Notes: generated by a model not told the origin, from the letters alone. DNA of 64,000 nt from Azospirillum canadense (GCF_025961225.1 NZ_JAOQNG010000001.1:967001-1031000), one strand, 5' to 3'. Counted from the first letter of the stretch, positions 45,347-55,592 are shown. Made by a program: numbers and translations.

Positions 45347-46156
45347 GTGGAGAGTCGCTTCGTCGCGGCGGTGGCCGCTTCGATGCTCCTCCACGTCACC
45401 GTGGTCGCGTGGCTCCTGCTGCCTTCGGCCGAGCCACCGGCCGCTCCGGAGTCCATCGCCGTCGACCTGATCCTGGAGGAGCCGGCGACCGCGTCGGAGC
45501 CGACCGCCGGGGACCCCACGCCGGACCCCGAACCGCCGCCTGCGGTGCCGGACCCCGAAGCGCCACCGGTCGCAGCGCCGGTCGCGGTGCCGGAAGCCGC
45601 AACGCCGGAATCGCCCGTCACCGAGCCGCCGGTCCCGGAGCCCGAGGCGGTTGCTCCTCCAGCACCGCCGCCTCCACCAGTGCCGACCCCGGCCGTCACC
45701 ACGCCGTCTCCCCCGGTACCGCCGCCAACGCGCAAGCCGCGGGCGCCGTCCGCGGCAGTGTCACCGAAGCCGGCGGCACCGCCGGCCGCAACCGCACGGG
45801 CACCGGCACCGGCCGCGCAGGCGGGACCACCAGCCTCGGCGGCCCCATCCCCATCGGCATCCTCCGCCGTTCCGGCCGACTACGCGGCGATGGTCAACGG
45901 CCGGCTCGAACAGGCCAAGACCTACCCGCGGCTGGCCCGCATGCGGCAGGAGCAGGGGACGGCCCAGGTCCGCTTCGCGCTGGCCGGCGACGGCCGGGTG
46001 ACGGCGTGCACTGTGACCGGCAGTACCGGCCACGAATCGCTTGATGAGGAAGCCTGCGCCCTGGTGTTCCGGGCCTCGCCGCTGCCCCCGCCTCCCGGGG
46101 CGGCGCCGAACGCCCGCGTGGAGCTGTCAGCGCCGATCCGGTTCTCCATCCGCTGA
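45347..46156 (+). CDS. TonB-family energy transducer
   Basis: The 269-aa protein has a short cytoplasmic start, one membrane segment (FVAAVAASMLLHVTVVAWLLL, with the conserved His), a long Pro/Glu/Val/Ala-rich periplasmic spacer (about 30-180) and a C-terminal TonB domain (YPRLARMRQEQGTAQVRFAL, ESLDEEACALVFRASPLPPP). GTG at 45347 is chosen because GGAGGAGG precedes it; GTG at 45287 would add 20 residues. It directly follows the receptor, so it probably powers that transporter. No exbB or exbD is adjacent. Confidence 0.87.
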   Translation: MESRFVAAVAASMLLHVTVVAWLLLPSAEPPAAPESIAVDLILEEPATASEPTAGDPTPDPEPPPAVPDPEAPPVAAPVAVPEAATPESPVTEPPVPEPEAVAPPAPPPPPVPTPAVTTPSPPVPPPTRKPRAPSAAVSPKPAAPPAATARAPAPAAQAGPPASAAPSPSASSAVPADYAAMVNGRLEQAKTYPRLARMRQEQGTAQVRFALAGDGRVTACTVTGSTGHESLDEEACALVFRASPLPPPPGAAPNARVELSAPIRFSIR

Positions 46157-46175
46157 AGCGACGTCAAGCAGTCAC

Positions 46176-48101
46176 TCAGACCGCGTGCGGCAGCCCGTGG
46201 ATGTAGCCGACGCCGCCGCTGCGGCGGTTGCGGTAGGCGTCCTCGATCAGCGCGGCGACGCTGTCCTTCACCTTGTCGTGCAGGCCCTTCTCCCAATCGC
46301 CGGGGTGCTGGAAGTTGCTCATGATGTAGGAGAAGCCGTTGACGTCGTCGATCGCTTGCAGGCCGGTCGACTCCGCCCCCGTCGGGCAGGACAGGATGCG
46401 GGCAAGCGCCTTGGTGTCGACGTTGTAGGCCCACAGGAAGTTGTTGACGTGGTTGCCGCTGTCCTCGCCGATGAACAGCGTGCGCAGCTTCTCGGAGAAT
46501 TTCAGGTTGTCCGGATTGGCGATCAGGTCGGCGTCGGCGGTGTTGCCCAGCGCGTCCGGGGTGGCGAGGTCACGCCCGACCAGGGCCGGGACGGCGCTGA
46601 GATGCACCGGCACCCACGCGCTGTCGATGGCGGCCCCGGCCACGTCGGTCTGGCCGCCGGTCATGGGAAGCTGGTAGACCGCGCCGGCGTTGATGGCGTT
46701 GACCTTGATGCCGCTCTTGCCGTCGCTCATGGACTTGTAGATGTAGGACATCGCCATGTAGGCGGTCTTGTCCTTGGCGTTGACGGTGACCCCCTCCAGC
46801 TTGGTCAGGGCCATCGTCGCGCCGGCGGTCGGGGCGTAGCGGTGGGTTTCCAGGAAGGCGGCGGCCTTCTCCATGCCCGGCTTGAACCTGACCCACTGGG
46901 TCTTGCCGCTGAAGGGGATCGCCGTGAAGGACGGGTCCTGCGGATCCTCCTTCCTCACCTCCACAATGTCGGCGGCCGTCAGGCTGTCGGCCAGCTTTTC
47001 GATCTCGGCGCTGGTGGCGTGGCCCAGCTTGACCCAGCGCAGCGCGAAGGCGCCGCCCTTGTCGAGGTCCTTGCCGTCCTCCTGCTGCATCTTGGCGGCA
47101 TAGAGCGTGCCGGCGGACAGGTCCGCGGCCTTGTCGGCGATGAACATGAACAGGCCGCCGTTGGTGGCGTCGTCGCCCATCAGCACGGTGCGCCGGTCGG
47201 GCATCACCTGCACCAGCTCGTGCGAAATGCGGCCCAGGCAGTAGTGCTTCGTGATGGTGCCGGTGCCGTCGGGGTTGACCGTCACTTCCGGCAGGTGGCC
47301 GTAGTGGTACGGGTTGGCCTTGTTCGGGTCGCCGTACAGGCTCTGGCTGAAGCCGTGGCACTGGTCGTCGAGCGCGGTGGCGTCCGGCTCGTACTCCTCG
47401 CTCGACAGGTGGGTGTTCCAGGGCGACAGGCTGGCGCCGCAGGTGATCCACAGGCCATGCGCCGCGCTGGTGTCGACCGTGTGGTACTTCACCAGCGAGA
47501 GCGCCCCCGTCTCCTTGTTCTGGTCGAGCGTCAGGATGGCGATCGGCGACGGCAGGCGGCCGTACATCGACGCATCCTTCGAATCGCGGGTCGTGTACTC
47601 GAACTGGACGACCGCGAACAGGGTGTTGCCCTTCACGCCCGGCACCGTGGCCGGCATCGGGTTCAGCAGGTTGCAGCCGTCCGGGCAGTCGGAGAAGAAC
47701 TGGGCCGGCGTGGTCAGCGAGCCGTCCAGGATCGGCTTGCCATTGATGTCGTAATGGCCGCCGGCCAGCGTGGTGCCGCCCTTGCCGTCCGGAACCATGT
47801 CGCCGGTGATGAACAGCGGCTGGTAGTCCAGCGCGAAGCTCTGCTTCGTCCCGTCGGCCCAGCCTACCACCATGCTGGATTCGACCGTGGTCTTGGCCTG
47901 CGCCGCGGCGGTCGCGGGGGCGGCCATGCCGACGAACTCGACGGACACCGGGGCTCCCTTGGCGGTGGCTGCTTCCGCGCCCGCGGCGAACAGCAGGCTG
48001 CCGGCGCCCGCGCCGGCGACCGGCAGCAGCGGCATTCCGGCCAGCATCCGGAGCACGGAGCGGCGTGACGTTTCAGAACGATGGACGGGCGGGGTGGTCA
48101 T
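46176..48101 (-). CDS. phoX: PhoX-family alkaline phosphatase
   Basis: The 641-aa protein has a Tat signal (RRSVLRML, Arg13-Arg14) for export of a folded metalloenzyme. The body matches PhoX/DUF839: AHGLWITCGASLSPWNTHLS, SSEEYEPDA, GRISHELVQVMPD, LMGDDATNGG, and IGEDSGNH near the end. PhoX uses iron and calcium to release phosphate from phosphoesters in the periplasm. It converges with the TonB gene 19 bp away and is divergent from napE. ATG at 48101 is preceded by CAGGAGAC. No convincing PHO box was found. Confidence 0.92.
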   Translation of the reverse strand: MTTPPVHRSETSRRSVLRMLAGMPLLPVAGAGAGSLLFAAGAEAATAKGAPVSVEFVGMAAPATAAAQAKTTVESSMVVGWADGTKQSFALDYQPLFITGDMVPDGKGGTTLAGGHYDINGKPILDGSLTTPAQFFSDCPDGCNLLNPMPATVPGVKGNTLFAVVQFEYTTRDSKDASMYGRLPSPIAILTLDQNKETGALSLVKYHTVDTSAAHGLWITCGASLSPWNTHLSSEEYEPDATALDDQCHGFSQSLYGDPNKANPYHYGHLPEVTVNPDGTGTITKHYCLGRISHELVQVMPDRRTVLMGDDATNGGLFMFIADKAADLSAGTLYAAKMQQEDGKDLDKGGAFALRWVKLGHATSAEIEKLADSLTAADIVEVRKEDPQDPSFTAIPFSGKTQWVRFKPGMEKAAAFLETHRYAPTAGATMALTKLEGVTVNAKDKTAYMAMSYIYKSMSDGKSGIKVNAINAGAVYQLPMTGGQTDVAGAAIDSAWVPVHLSAVPALVGRDLATPDALGNTADADLIANPDNLKFSEKLRTLFIGEDSGNHVNNFLWAYNVDTKALARILSCPTGAESTGLQAIDDVNGFSYIMSNFQHPGDWEKGLHDKVKDSVAALIEDAYRNRRSGGVGYIHGLPHAV

Positions 48102-48172
48102 GATCGGTGTCTCCTGAACCCTCAGCAGGGCAATCGGCTGGTCCGGTCGCGCGGCGCGGGCGCCCCGGCCTT

Positions 48173-48237
48173 GTTTGCGTGAGCGGGCGCAGGGTACTGC
48201 GGCGATGTTACAGTTTGACGGGCGTCGCCACGCAAAC
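48173..48237. other. 9-bp inverted repeat between phoX and napE
   Basis: GTTTGCGTG (48173-48181) and CACGCAAAC (48229-48237) are exact reverse complements 47 bp apart in the 232-bp divergent region. It could be a looping operator or chance; no FNR or NarL site was recognised here. Confidence 0.3.
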
Positions 48238-48333
48238 GGGGCAGCGACGTGGGGCTGCGACTCCTGTCGGAACCAGACCAACCGTCGCGGGTTGTAGAAA
48301 CGTCTGGCAGGCAGGTTGAAGGCTGAAAGACCC

Positions 48334-48579
48334 ATGAGCCATTTCCGACGGGACAACGGTTCCTCCACGCCCGATCGATTATCGCCGCGGCTGGTCACGA
48401 CATCCGAGGTCGGCGGTTCCAGGGGCGATCCCGGAGCAAAGCGCCGGGAAATCGCGATGTTCCTGGTGTTGGCCGTCGTCATCTGGCCGATCCTGTCGGT
48501 CGCGATCGTCGGCGGATACGGCTTCCTGGTCTGGATGTCGCAGCTGATCATGGGGCCGCCCGGCCCACCCCCCGTTTGA
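48334..48579 (+). CDS. napE: NapE, periplasmic nitrate reductase membrane component
   Basis: The 81-aa protein has a hydrophilic N-terminus and one membrane segment (FLVLAVVIWPILSVAIVGGYGF) ending in MGPPGPPPV, the NapE pattern. Its role in nitrate reduction is unclear. ATG at 48334 is chosen; TTG at 48316 would add six residues. It leads the operon napEFDABC; napF starts 18 bp after it. Confidence 0.88.
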   Translation: MSHFRRDNGSSTPDRLSPRLVTTSEVGGSRGDPGAKRREIAMFLVLAVVIWPILSVAIVGGYGFLVWMSQLIMGPPGPPPV

Positions 48580-48597
48580 CCGGGCGGGCGGTGGACC

Positions 48598-49104
48598 ATG
48601 CCGAGCCCGGTATTTGATGAATCGCGGCGGCGCCTTCTGCGCGGACGCGTGCGCGCGGCGGCGCTCCGTCCCCCCTGGTCGCTTGCCGACCGCTTCACGG
48701 ATCTGTGTACACGCTGCGGCGCCTGCGTCGGGGCCTGCCCGGAAGCGATCCTGCACGCCGGTGACGGCGGCTTCCCGGAGGTCGATTTCCGCCACGGGGA
48801 ATGCAGCTTCTGCGCCGCCTGCGCGGATGCCTGCCCGGAACCGGTGTTCGACCGCACCAATCACCGCCCCTGGACGCTCGTCGCCGCGATCGGGCCGTCC
48901 TGCCTGACCGCCCGCCGCGTCGTCTGCCGAAGCTGCGGCGACGCCTGCCCGGAATCCGCGATCCGCTTCGCCCTGGAGCCCAACGGCGTCGCGCGTCCGG
49001 CCCTGGACACGTCCGCCTGCACCGGCTGCGGGGCTTGCCTGTCCGCCTGCCCGGTCGGCGCGGTCACCATTGGCACGCCGTCGGAGGCTTCCCATGCTGC
49101 CTGA
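48598..49104 (+). CDS. napF: NapF, iron-sulfur maturation protein for NapA
   Basis: The 168-aa cytosolic ferredoxin-type protein has four cysteine-rich segments: CTRCGACVGACPE, CSFCAACADACPE, CRSCGDACPE and CTGCGACLSACPV. The first, second and fourth are regular 4Fe-4S motifs; the third is shortened. NapF is thought to help load the NapA 4Fe-4S cluster before export. Its end overlaps napD by 11 bp, which indicates coupling. Confidence 0.93.
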   Translation: MPSPVFDESRRRLLRGRVRAAALRPPWSLADRFTDLCTRCGACVGACPEAILHAGDGGFPEVDFRHGECSFCAACADACPEPVFDRTNHRPWTLVAAIGPSCLTARRVVCRSCGDACPESAIRFALEPNGVARPALDTSACTGCGACLSACPVGAVTIGTPSEASHAA

Positions 49105-49390
49105 CTCCAAGCCCGCCGAATGGCACATCGCCTCCATCCTCGTGCATCTGCGCCCGGAGCGGCGCGACGACGTCCGGGCGGCGGTCGCCGCCATGCCCGG
49201 CGTCGAGATCCATGCCGATGAGGCGGGCAAGATGATCGTGACGGTCGAGGCCCCCGACGAGGGCCGGATCGCGGATCGCATGACCGCGATGCACCTGCTC
49301 GACGGGGTGATGTCCGCGGTCCTGGTCTTCCATCACGTCGAACCGGCTGGCGGTGAAGCGGAGGAGGCCATCGGTTCGACCGGCACCTGA
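49094..49390 (+). CDS. napD: NapD, Tat proofreading chaperone for NapA
   Basis: The 98-aa protein matches Nap[37 protein letters not shown] and [16 protein letters not shown]. It binds the NapA twin-arginine signal and prevents export before cofactor loading. ATG at 49094 follows GGAGG and lies inside the end of napF. napA begins 40 bp after it. Confidence 0.95.
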   Translation: MLPDSKPAEWHIASILVHLRPERRDDVRAAVAAMPGVEIHADEAGKMIVTVEAPDEGRIADRMTAMHLLDGVMSAVLVFHHVEPAGGEAEEAIGSTGT

Positions 49391-49430
49391 GCATCCAAAC
49401 TCTGAAAATCCAAGAAAAGGGGGAACACCC

Positions 49431-51923
49431 ATGTTGGATCGGCGGGATTTCATCAAGGCGCAGGCGGTGGCCGCGGCGGCGGCGGCGGGGGGCGTCAGTC
49501 TTCCGGCGATGGCGCAGACCTCCATGATCGCGGGCGAGGACGCGCAGCTGAAATGGTCCAAGGCGCCCTGCCGCTTCTGCGGCACCGGCTGCGGGGTCAT
49601 GGTCGCCACCAAGGACAACCGCGTCGTCGCCACCCACGGCGACATGCAGGCGGAGGTCAACCGCGGCCTGAACTGCGTGAAGGGCTATTTCCTGTCCAAG
49701 ATCATGTACGGGCAGGACCGGCTGACCCAGCCGCTTTTGCGCATGAAGGACGGCAAGTACCACAAGGACGGGGAGTTCCTGCCCGTCACCTGGGACCAGG
49801 CCTTCGACGAGATGGCCCGCCAGTGGAAGCGCGTGCTGAAGGACAAGGGGCCGGACGCCGTGGGCATGTTCGGCTCCGGCCAATGGACGATCTGGGAAGG
49901 CTATGCCGCTTCCAAGCTGATGCGCGCCGGCTTCCGCACCAACAACCTGGACCCGAACGCCCGACACTGCATGGCGTCCGCCGCCGTCGCCTTCATCCGC
50001 ACCTTCGGCATGGACGAGCCGATGGGCTGCTACGACGATTTCGAACACGCCGACGCCTTCGTCCTCTGGGGCTCCAACATGGCGGAGATGCACCCCATCC
50101 TGTGGACCCGGATCAGCGACCGGCGGCTGGCGCACAACCACGTCAAAATCGCGGTGCTCTCCACCTTCGAGCACCGCAGCTTCGAGCTGGCCGACATCCC
50201 CATGATCTTCGAGCCGGGGACCGATCTCGCCATCCTGAACTTCATCGCCAACCACATCATCAAGACCGGCCGGGTGAACCGGGAGTTTGTGGAGAAGCAT
50301 TGCAGCTTCCGCCTTGGCCAGAAGGACATCGGCTACGGCCTGCGGCCGGAGAATGTGCTGGAGGTGCGCGCCGCCAACGCCAAGGACCCGACCGATTCCA
50401 AGCCCATGAGCTTCGACGAGTTCGCCACCTTTGTCAGTGACTACACGGTGGACAAGGTCGCGGAGCTGTCCAAGGTGCCGAAGGAGCGGCTGCTGGCGCT
50501 GGCGGAGCTGTACGCCGACCCGAAGACCAAGGTCATGTCGCTGTGGACCATGGGCTTCAACCAGCATGTGCGGGGCGTGTGGGTCAACCACATGGTCTAC
50601 AACATCCACCTGCTGACCGGTAAAATCTCCGAACCCGGCAACAGCCCCTTCTCCCTGACCGGGCAGCCGTCGGCCTGCGGCACCGCACGCGAGGTCGGCA
50701 CCTTCGCCCACCGCCTGCCCGCCGACATGCAGGTGAACAACCCGGTCCACCGCTCCCATGTGGAGGAGGGCTGGAAGATCCCCAAGGGCCTGCTGCCCGG
50801 CAAGATCGGCTACCACGCCGTCCTGATGGACCGCATGCTGAAGGACGGGAAGCTCAACGCCTTCTGGATCATGGTCAACAACAACCTCCAGGCGGCGCCC
50901 AACACCAACACGGAGACGTACCCCGGCTACCGCAACCCGGACAACTTCATCGTTGTGTCCGACGCCTACCCGACGGTCACCGCGTCCGCCGCCGACCTGA
51001 TCCTGCCCGCCGCCATGTGGGTGGAGAAGGAGGGCGCCTACGGCAACGCGGAGCGGCGCACCCATTTCTGGCACCAGCTGGTCACCGCCCCTGGCGAGGC
51101 GCGCTCCGACCTCTGGCAGCTTATGGAATTCTCCAAGCGCTTCACCACCGACGAGGTGTGGCCGAAGGAGATCCTGGACACCAACCCGGAGTTCCGCGGC
51201 AAGACGCTGTTCGACGTGCTGTACCGCAACGGCAACGTGGACCGCTTCCCCCTGTCGGAGATCGACCCGGAGTACGAGAACCGGGAGTCCAAGGCCTTCG
51301 GCTTCTACGTGCAGAAGGGGCTGTTCGAGGAATACGCCAGCTTCGGCCGCGGCCATGGCCACGACCTTGCCCCCTTCGACCGCTACCACCAGGAACGCGG
51401 CCTGCGCTGGCCGGTGGTGGACGGGAAGGAGACGCGCTGGCGCTACCGCGAGGGCTACGACCCCTTCGTCAAGGAGGGGGAGGGCGTCAAGTTCTACGGA
51501 AACCCGGACGGCAAGGCGAACGTCTTCGCCTTCCCCTATGAACCGCCGGCGGAATCGCCGGACAAGGACTTCGACCTGTGGCTGGTCACGGGGCGCGTGC
51601 TGGAGCACTGGCACTCCGGCTCCATGACCATGCGGGTGCCGGAGCTGTACAAGGCCATGCCCATGGCGATGGTCTTCATGCACCCCGACGACGCCAAGGA
51701 CCGCGGCCTGCGCCGCGGGTCGGAGGTCAAGGTGGTCTCCCGGCGCGGCGAGATCCACACGCGGGTGGAGACGCGCGGCCGCAACCGGCCGCCGCGTGGC
51801 GTGGTCTTCGTGCCGTGGTTCGATTCGGCGCGACTGATCAACAAGGTGACGCTGGACGCCACCGACCCGATCAGCAAGCAGACCGACTTCAAGAAGTGCG
51901 CCGTCAAGATCGTCGCCGCCTGA
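49431..51923 (+). CDS. napA: NapA, catalytic subunit of periplasmic nitrate reductase
   Basis: The 830-aa molybdoenzyme reduces nitrate to nitrite in the periplasm. A Tat signal ([12 protein letters not shown]) ends near PAMAQ. The 4Fe-4S cluster ligands are Cys47, Cys50, Cys54 and Cys82 (CRFCGTGCG, then GLNCVKGY). The molybdenum-ligand Cys lies in [11 protein letters not shown]. Length and motifs match full NapA, and no key residue is missing. It lies between napD and napB in the operon. Confidence 0.98.
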   Translation: MLDRRDFIKAQAVAAAAAAGGVSLPAMAQTSMIAGEDAQLKWSKAPCRFCGTGCGVMVATKDNRVVATHGDMQAEVNRGLNCVKGYFLSKIMYGQDRLTQPLLRMKDGKYHKDGEFLPVTWDQAFDEMARQWKRVLKDKGPDAVGMFGSGQWTIWEGYAASKLMRAGFRTNNLDPNARHCMASAAVAFIRTFGMDEPMGCYDDFEHADAFVLWGSNMAEMHPILWTRISDRRLAHNHVKIAVLSTFEHRSFELADIPMIFEPGTDLAILNFIANHIIKTGRVNREFVEKHCSFRLGQKDIGYGLRPENVLEVRAANAKDPTDSKPMSFDEFATFVSDYTVDKVAELSKVPKERLLALAELYADPKTKVMSLWTMGFNQHVRGVWVNHMVYNIHLLTGKISEPGNSPFSLTGQPSACGTAREVGTFAHRLPADMQVNNPVHRSHVEEGWKIPKGLLPGKIGYHAVLMDRMLKDGKLNAFWIMVNNNLQAAPNTNTETYPGYRNPDNFIVVSDAYPTVTASAADLILPAAMWVEKEGAYGNAERRTHFWHQLVTAPGEARSDLWQLMEFSKRFTTDEVWPKEILDTNPEFRGKTLFDVLYRNGNVDRFPLSEIDPEYENRESKAFGFYVQKGLFEEYASFGRGHGHDLAPFDRYHQERGLRWPVVDGKETRWRYREGYDPFVKEGEGVKFYGNPDGKANVFAFPYEPPAESPDKDFDLWLVTGRVLEHWHSGSMTMRVPELYKAMPMAMVFMHPDDAKDRGLRRGSEVKVVSRRGEIHTRVETRGRNRPPRGVVFVPWFDSARLINKVTLDATDPISKQTDFKKCAVKIVAA

Positions 51924-51939
51924 GGGAGGACCGGATCCC

Positions 51940-52428
51940 ATGCCCCGCCATCTTCTCATCGCGCTGGCCGCGGCGCTGCCTTGCCTCGTGCCCGCTCTGC
52001 TGTCGGCCCAGAATAGTGGGCCGGCCCGGCTCGACTCGCCGTTTCGGCCGCCCGTCAACTTCACCGACGAGACCACCGCCCCGCCGATCCCGGCCGACGT
52101 TACCGACGACCGGCGCGTCGCGCGCAACTACCCGGAACAGCCGCCGGTGATCCCGCACAACGTGCGCGACTACCAGATCACGTTGAACAACAACCAGTGC
52201 CTGACCTGCCACAGCCGCCAGTACACCGGGGCTTCGCAAGCGCCGATGATCAGCATCACCCACTACGTGAACCGTGACGGCCAGACGCTGGGGGCGGTCA
52301 GCCCGCGCCGGTATTTCTGCATGCAGTGCCACGTCCCGCAGACCGTCGCGCAGCCCATCGTCACCAACACCTTCAAGGACGTGGACAGCATGATCAGCCG
52401 GCCGTCAGACGGGGGAGACCGGCGATGA
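51940..52428 (+). CDS. napB: NapB, diheme cytochrome c subunit of nitrate reductase
   Basis: The 162-aa periplasmic protein has a signal peptide (residues 1-22) and two heme c sites, CLTCH (87-91) and CMQCH (127-131). It passes electrons from NapC to NapA. The stop overlaps the napC start (ATGA), so the two are translationally coupled. Confidence 0.96.
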   Translation: MPRHLLIALAAALPCLVPALLSAQNSGPARLDSPFRPPVNFTDETTAPPIPADVTDDRRVARNYPEQPPVIPHNVRDYQITLNNNQCLTCHSRQYTGASQAPMISITHYVNRDGQTLGAVSPRRYFCMQCHVPQTVAQPIVTNTFKDVDSMISRPSDGGDRR

Positions 52429-53114
52429 GATGGACCATCCCGGAATACCTGCTGCGGCCCTGGCGCACCATCGCGGGGCCGAGCCGGTACCTCAGCCTCG
52501 GCTTCCTGACGCTGGGCGGCTTCGCCGCGGGCGTGATGTTCTGGGGCGGCTTCAACACGGTGCTGGAGGCGACCAACACCGAGAAGTTCTGCACCGGCTG
52601 CCACGAGATGCGCGACAATGTCTATGAGGAGCTGAAGACCACCATCCACTTCACCAACCGGTCCGGCGTGCGGGCGACTTGCCCGGACTGCCACGTCCCG
52701 CACAACTGGACGAACAAGATCGCCCGCAAGATGCAGGCTTCGAAGGAGGTCTGGGGCAAGATCTTCGGCACCATCGACACGCGCGACAAGTTCGTGGCGA
52801 TGCGGCGCGAGTTGGCGGAGCATGAATGGGCGCGGCTGAAGGCCAACAACTCCCTGGAATGCCGCAACTGCCACAGCGCGGAGTCCATGGACATCACCAA
52901 GCAGGGGGCGCGGGCGTCGCGCATCCACCAGCAGTTCCTGTTCACCGGCCAGCGCACCTGCATCGACTGCCACAAGGGAATCGCCCACCGCCTGCCCGAC
53001 ATGAACGGCGTTCCGCCGGGCTGGAGCGAGGCGGCGAATGAGACGGACGAGCCGGTCCGGAGCTGGCTTGCGGAACGACCAACCGGCGTCGCCAACCCGC
53101 ACGCAAGCCCGTGA
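52425..53114 (+). CDS. napC: NapC, tetraheme quinol dehydrogenase
   Basis: The 229-aa membrane-anchored cytochrome oxidises quinol and feeds NapB/NapA. It has one membrane segment ([20 protein letters not shown]) and four heme sites, CTGCH, CPDCH, CRNCH and CIDCH. This is the NapC/NirT pattern. It is last in the operon; no napG or napH is present, so NapC is the only visible quinol route. Confidence 0.97.
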   Translation: MRWTIPEYLLRPWRTIAGPSRYLSLGFLTLGGFAAGVMFWGGFNTVLEATNTEKFCTGCHEMRDNVYEELKTTIHFTNRSGVRATCPDCHVPHNWTNKIARKMQASKEVWGKIFGTIDTRDKFVAMRRELAEHEWARLKANNSLECRNCHSAESMDITKQGARASRIHQQFLFTGQRTCIDCHKGIAHRLPDMNGVPPGWSEAANETDEPVRSWLAERPTGVANPHASP

Positions 53115-53214
53115 CGGCGCTTTCGGCATAGCCAGCCTCGCGCCAAAAGCGGGAACTGGCCTTTTCGCAACCACGCCCTACTTGAGTTCAAGCTAATGGA
53201 CGACGGGGGCGGCG

Positions 53215-54255
53215 ATGGTCCGGATGTGCGTGATTGCCGCGATCATGGCGCTGCTCGTCGCCTGCCGGTCGGACGGGACGGGGACCTCCGCGCACTCGGC
53301 CACCCGCCCGACGCTCGATGCGCAGGCCCTGACGGCCGAGGATGGAATCCGCCTGCCGGTCCATCTCTGGAAGCCCGATGGGGAGGTGCGCGCGATCGTC
53401 GTCGTCGCCCACGGCATGAACGATTACGGGGACTCCTTCGCCCCGCCCGCCCGGCGTTGGGCGTTATCGGGAATCGCGACCTACGCCATCGACCAGCGCG
53501 GATTCGGCCGCGCCGCCGAGCGCGGACGCTGGTACGGCGGCGACCGCATGGCCGACGACCTCCTCGCGCTGGCCCGGCTTCTGCGCGAGGGCAATCCGGG
53601 CACGCCGCTGTTCCTGTTGGGCGAGAGCATGGGCGGCGCCGTCGCCGTCCTTGCCGCGGGACGGGCGGAACCGGGGCTTCTGGATGGCCTCGTGCTGTCC
53701 GCCCCGGCCATCTGGGGGTCGGGCCCCCGCGCGGAGGTGACCTACGCGGTGGCTATGGCTCTCAGCGCCCTGACGCCATCCGCGACGGTGCCGCCGTTGT
53801 CCGTGAACATCCCGTCCACCGATGACCCCGACGTGCTGAAGCGGCTGCGCGAGGACACCCTCATCATCCACCGCACGCGGCTCGACACGCTGGCCGGGAT
53901 CGTGGCGCTGATGCGCAGCGCGCGGCAGAAGGCGGCGGCGGTGCATCTGCCGACCCTGGTCCTGCTGGGTGACCTGGACGGCCATGTGCCGCGTGACGGC
54001 GTCGCCGCGCTGCTCCGCCGGTTGCCCCCGCCGGACGGTTCGCCCGGCACGACCCTGGCCCTCTACGAGCAGGGCCGGCACCTGCTGATGCGGTCGTTGA
54101 ACGGCGATCGGGTGACCGACGATGTCGCCGCCTGGATGCTGGCGCCGGGCCGGCCTTTGCCCTCCGGCGCGGATGTCCGTGCGAAGGGCTGTCCGACCCT
54201 TCTGAAGGCGCCCGGCCGCGGCTGCCGCCTGGACCAGGTCGCCGGAATGCGCTGA
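53215..54255 (+). CDS. Alpha/beta hydrolase lipoprotein (monoacylglycerol-lipase-like)
   Basis: The 346-aa protein has a lipoprotein signal with lipobox LVAC (Cys17). An alpha/beta hydrolase core follows: oxyanion segment VVAHGMNDYG, AIDQRGFGRA, and nucleophile Ser138 in GESMGG. Candidate acid and His lie in LLGDLDGHVP and YEQGRHLL. It resembles the S33/monoacylglycerol-lipase family; the natural substrate is unknown. It stands alone, 100 bp after napC. Confidence 0.82.
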   Translation: MVRMCVIAAIMALLVACRSDGTGTSAHSATRPTLDAQALTAEDGIRLPVHLWKPDGEVRAIVVVAHGMNDYGDSFAPPARRWALSGIATYAIDQRGFGRAAERGRWYGGDRMADDLLALARLLREGNPGTPLFLLGESMGGAVAVLAAGRAEPGLLDGLVLSAPAIWGSGPRAEVTYAVAMALSALTPSATVPPLSVNIPSTDDPDVLKRLREDTLIIHRTRLDTLAGIVALMRSARQKAAAVHLPTLVLLGDLDGHVPRDGVAALLRRLPPPDGSPGTTLALYEQGRHLLMRSLNGDRVTDDVAAWMLAPGRPLPSGADVRAKGCPTLLKAPGRGCRLDQVAGMR

Positions 54256-54408
54256 GCGGCGCTTTCGTCCTGAATTCCTGGGATACGAAATTCCTGGGAC
54301 AACGGGTGTCTGTTTCAATCCTGCAACCGGATCACGCTACCAATACACTTACGCCCTATGGTAGGCGTGGGGCGGGAGTGTCGCGGTTGCAAGGGGTTGC
54401 GACCGCCG

Positions 54409-54825
54409 ATGGGGATAAAGAACTTGAAAACCATTCCTCACCTTATTGTTTTTCTGCTGGGGGCGTCGGTGATTCTGGGCGGCTGCCAGCGGATGCAGCC
54501 GATCTATTCCGTGAAGGGCCACGCCATTCCCGCAGCCGCACAAAAGAGGCCGCTGGCCGACATTGAGCGCGCCATCTTTGATGCGGCGACCGCGCGCGGC
54601 TGGAACGTGGACCGCGTCCGGCCAGGCCTGATGCAGGCGACGCAGAAGTGGCGCGACCATTCGGCGACGGTCAACATCGTCTATTCCAACGAGAGCTTCA
54701 GCATCGATCACGTGGGATCGTCGAACCTGAAAGAGCAGGGGGAGCAGATCCACCGCGCCTACAACAAGAACGTCCACGCGCTGGAAGACGAAATCGAGAA
54801 ACGTCTGTACCGCGTGGGCTACTGA
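54409..54825 (+). CDS. Small lipoprotein of unknown function
   Basis: The 138-aa product has a lipoprotein signal (IPHLIVFLLGASVILGGC). A compact domain follows, with ADIERAIFDAATARGWNVDRVRPGLM and SATVNIVYSNESFSIDHVGS, ending in a helix with NKNVHALEDEIEKRL. Small lipoproteins of this kind occur just before aryl-polyene and other biosynthetic loci, but no function is claimed. ATG at 54409 gives a normal signal. It ends 21 bp before the cluster and may be its first gene. Confidence 0.65.
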   Translation: MGIKNLKTIPHLIVFLLGASVILGGCQRMQPIYSVKGHAIPAAAQKRPLADIERAIFDAATARGWNVDRVRPGLMQATQKWRDHSATVNIVYSNESFSIDHVGSSNLKEQGEQIHRAYNKNVHALEDEIEKRLYRVGY

Positions 54826-54845
54826 GGGGCGGCTTGGGTGGAGCG

Positions 54846-55592
54846 ATGATGACCCCGGGACTGCGCTTTTCGGTACGCGACTGGTGGGCCTGGGCTCCAG
54901 GCCGCGAAGGGCGGGCCGCGTGGCTTGGCTGGGCCGGGGTGCAACCGGCGGAGGCCGCGGCGGACGGCGCAGCGCCGTCCCTGCCCATGATGCTGCGCCG
55001 GCGCACCACCAGCTTCGGGCAGAAAATGGTGGCGGGCGCGCTCGCCTGCGGGGACTTCGCGGCCAACGCGCGCTGCGTGCTGGCCTCGCGCCATGGGGAG
55101 CTGTCGCGCACGCTGGGAATCCTCCGCGCGCAAAGCGCCGGGGAACCGCCGTCGCCGGCGGAGTTCAGCATGTCGGTGCATCACGGGCTGGTCGGGCTGT
55201 TGTCGATCCACACCGGCAACCGGGCCGGCCACACGGCGCTGGCCGCCGGCCCGGACAGCTTCGGCTTCGGCCTTATTGAGGCGTTGGCCGGGCTGGCCGA
55301 ACGGCCGGAAGAGCCGGTCCTTCTCCTCTACGGTGACGAGCCGCTGCCCGAACCTTACGACCGGTTCCGCGAGGACGGCGACGTGGAGCAGCCGCTGGTC
55401 GTCGCGCTGGCGCTGGGACCGGCCGCGGCGGGGGAGGCCGCCCTCGTCATGTCCGCCGAACCGTCCGACCAAGTCGAACGCCCGACCGGTGAGTCCGCCG
55501 AGCTTGCTTTCCTGCGCTTTCTCCTGTCCGGGGGCACAAGCGCCACGGCGGAGGGTGGGCGCATGCGCTGGGAGTGGCGCCGGGATGCTTGA
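54846..55592 (+). CDS. Ketosynthase-like chain-length factor (aryl-polyene type cluster)
   Basis: The 248-aa protein resembles the short beta-ketoacyl synthase domain (Ketoacyl-synt_2) of aryl-polyene clusters: FSMSVHHGLVGLLSIHTGN and AVLLLYG-like strands (VLLLYGDEPLPEP). It is too short for a full ketosynthase and lacks an active-site Cys at the usual place, so it is probably the non-catalytic partner of a ketosynthase encoded elsewhere. Start may be ATG 54846 or 54849. It overlaps the next gene by 8 bp. Its place at the head of the cluster matches apeC in E. coli. Confidence 0.75.
   Translation: MMTPGLRFSVRDWWAWAPGREGRAAWLGWAGVQPAEAAADGAAPSLPMMLRRRTTSFGQKMVAGALACGDFAANARCVLASRHGELSRTLGILRAQSAGEPPSPAEFSMSVHHGLVGLLSIHTGNRAGHTALAAGPDSFGFGLIEALAGLAERPEEPVLLLYGDEPLPEPYDRFREDGDVEQPLVVALALGPAAAGEAALVMSAEPSDQVERPTGESAELAFLRFLLSGGTSATAEGGRMRWEWRRDA

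Noticed and set aside
42644..45394. 916-aa minus-strand frame opposite the TonB receptor
   Set aside because: It is antisense to a complete TonB receptor and has no recognisable motif or ribosome site; high GC suppresses stop codons.
46041..48068. 675-aa plus-strand frame opposite phoX
   Set aside because: It is antisense to a full-length PhoX with Tat signal and catalytic motifs; composition is that of a shadow frame.
48200..48230. PHO box upstream of phoX
   Set aside because: Only one half-site-like CTGTAACAT is visible on the minus strand; the second 7-mer at 4-nt spacing does not match.
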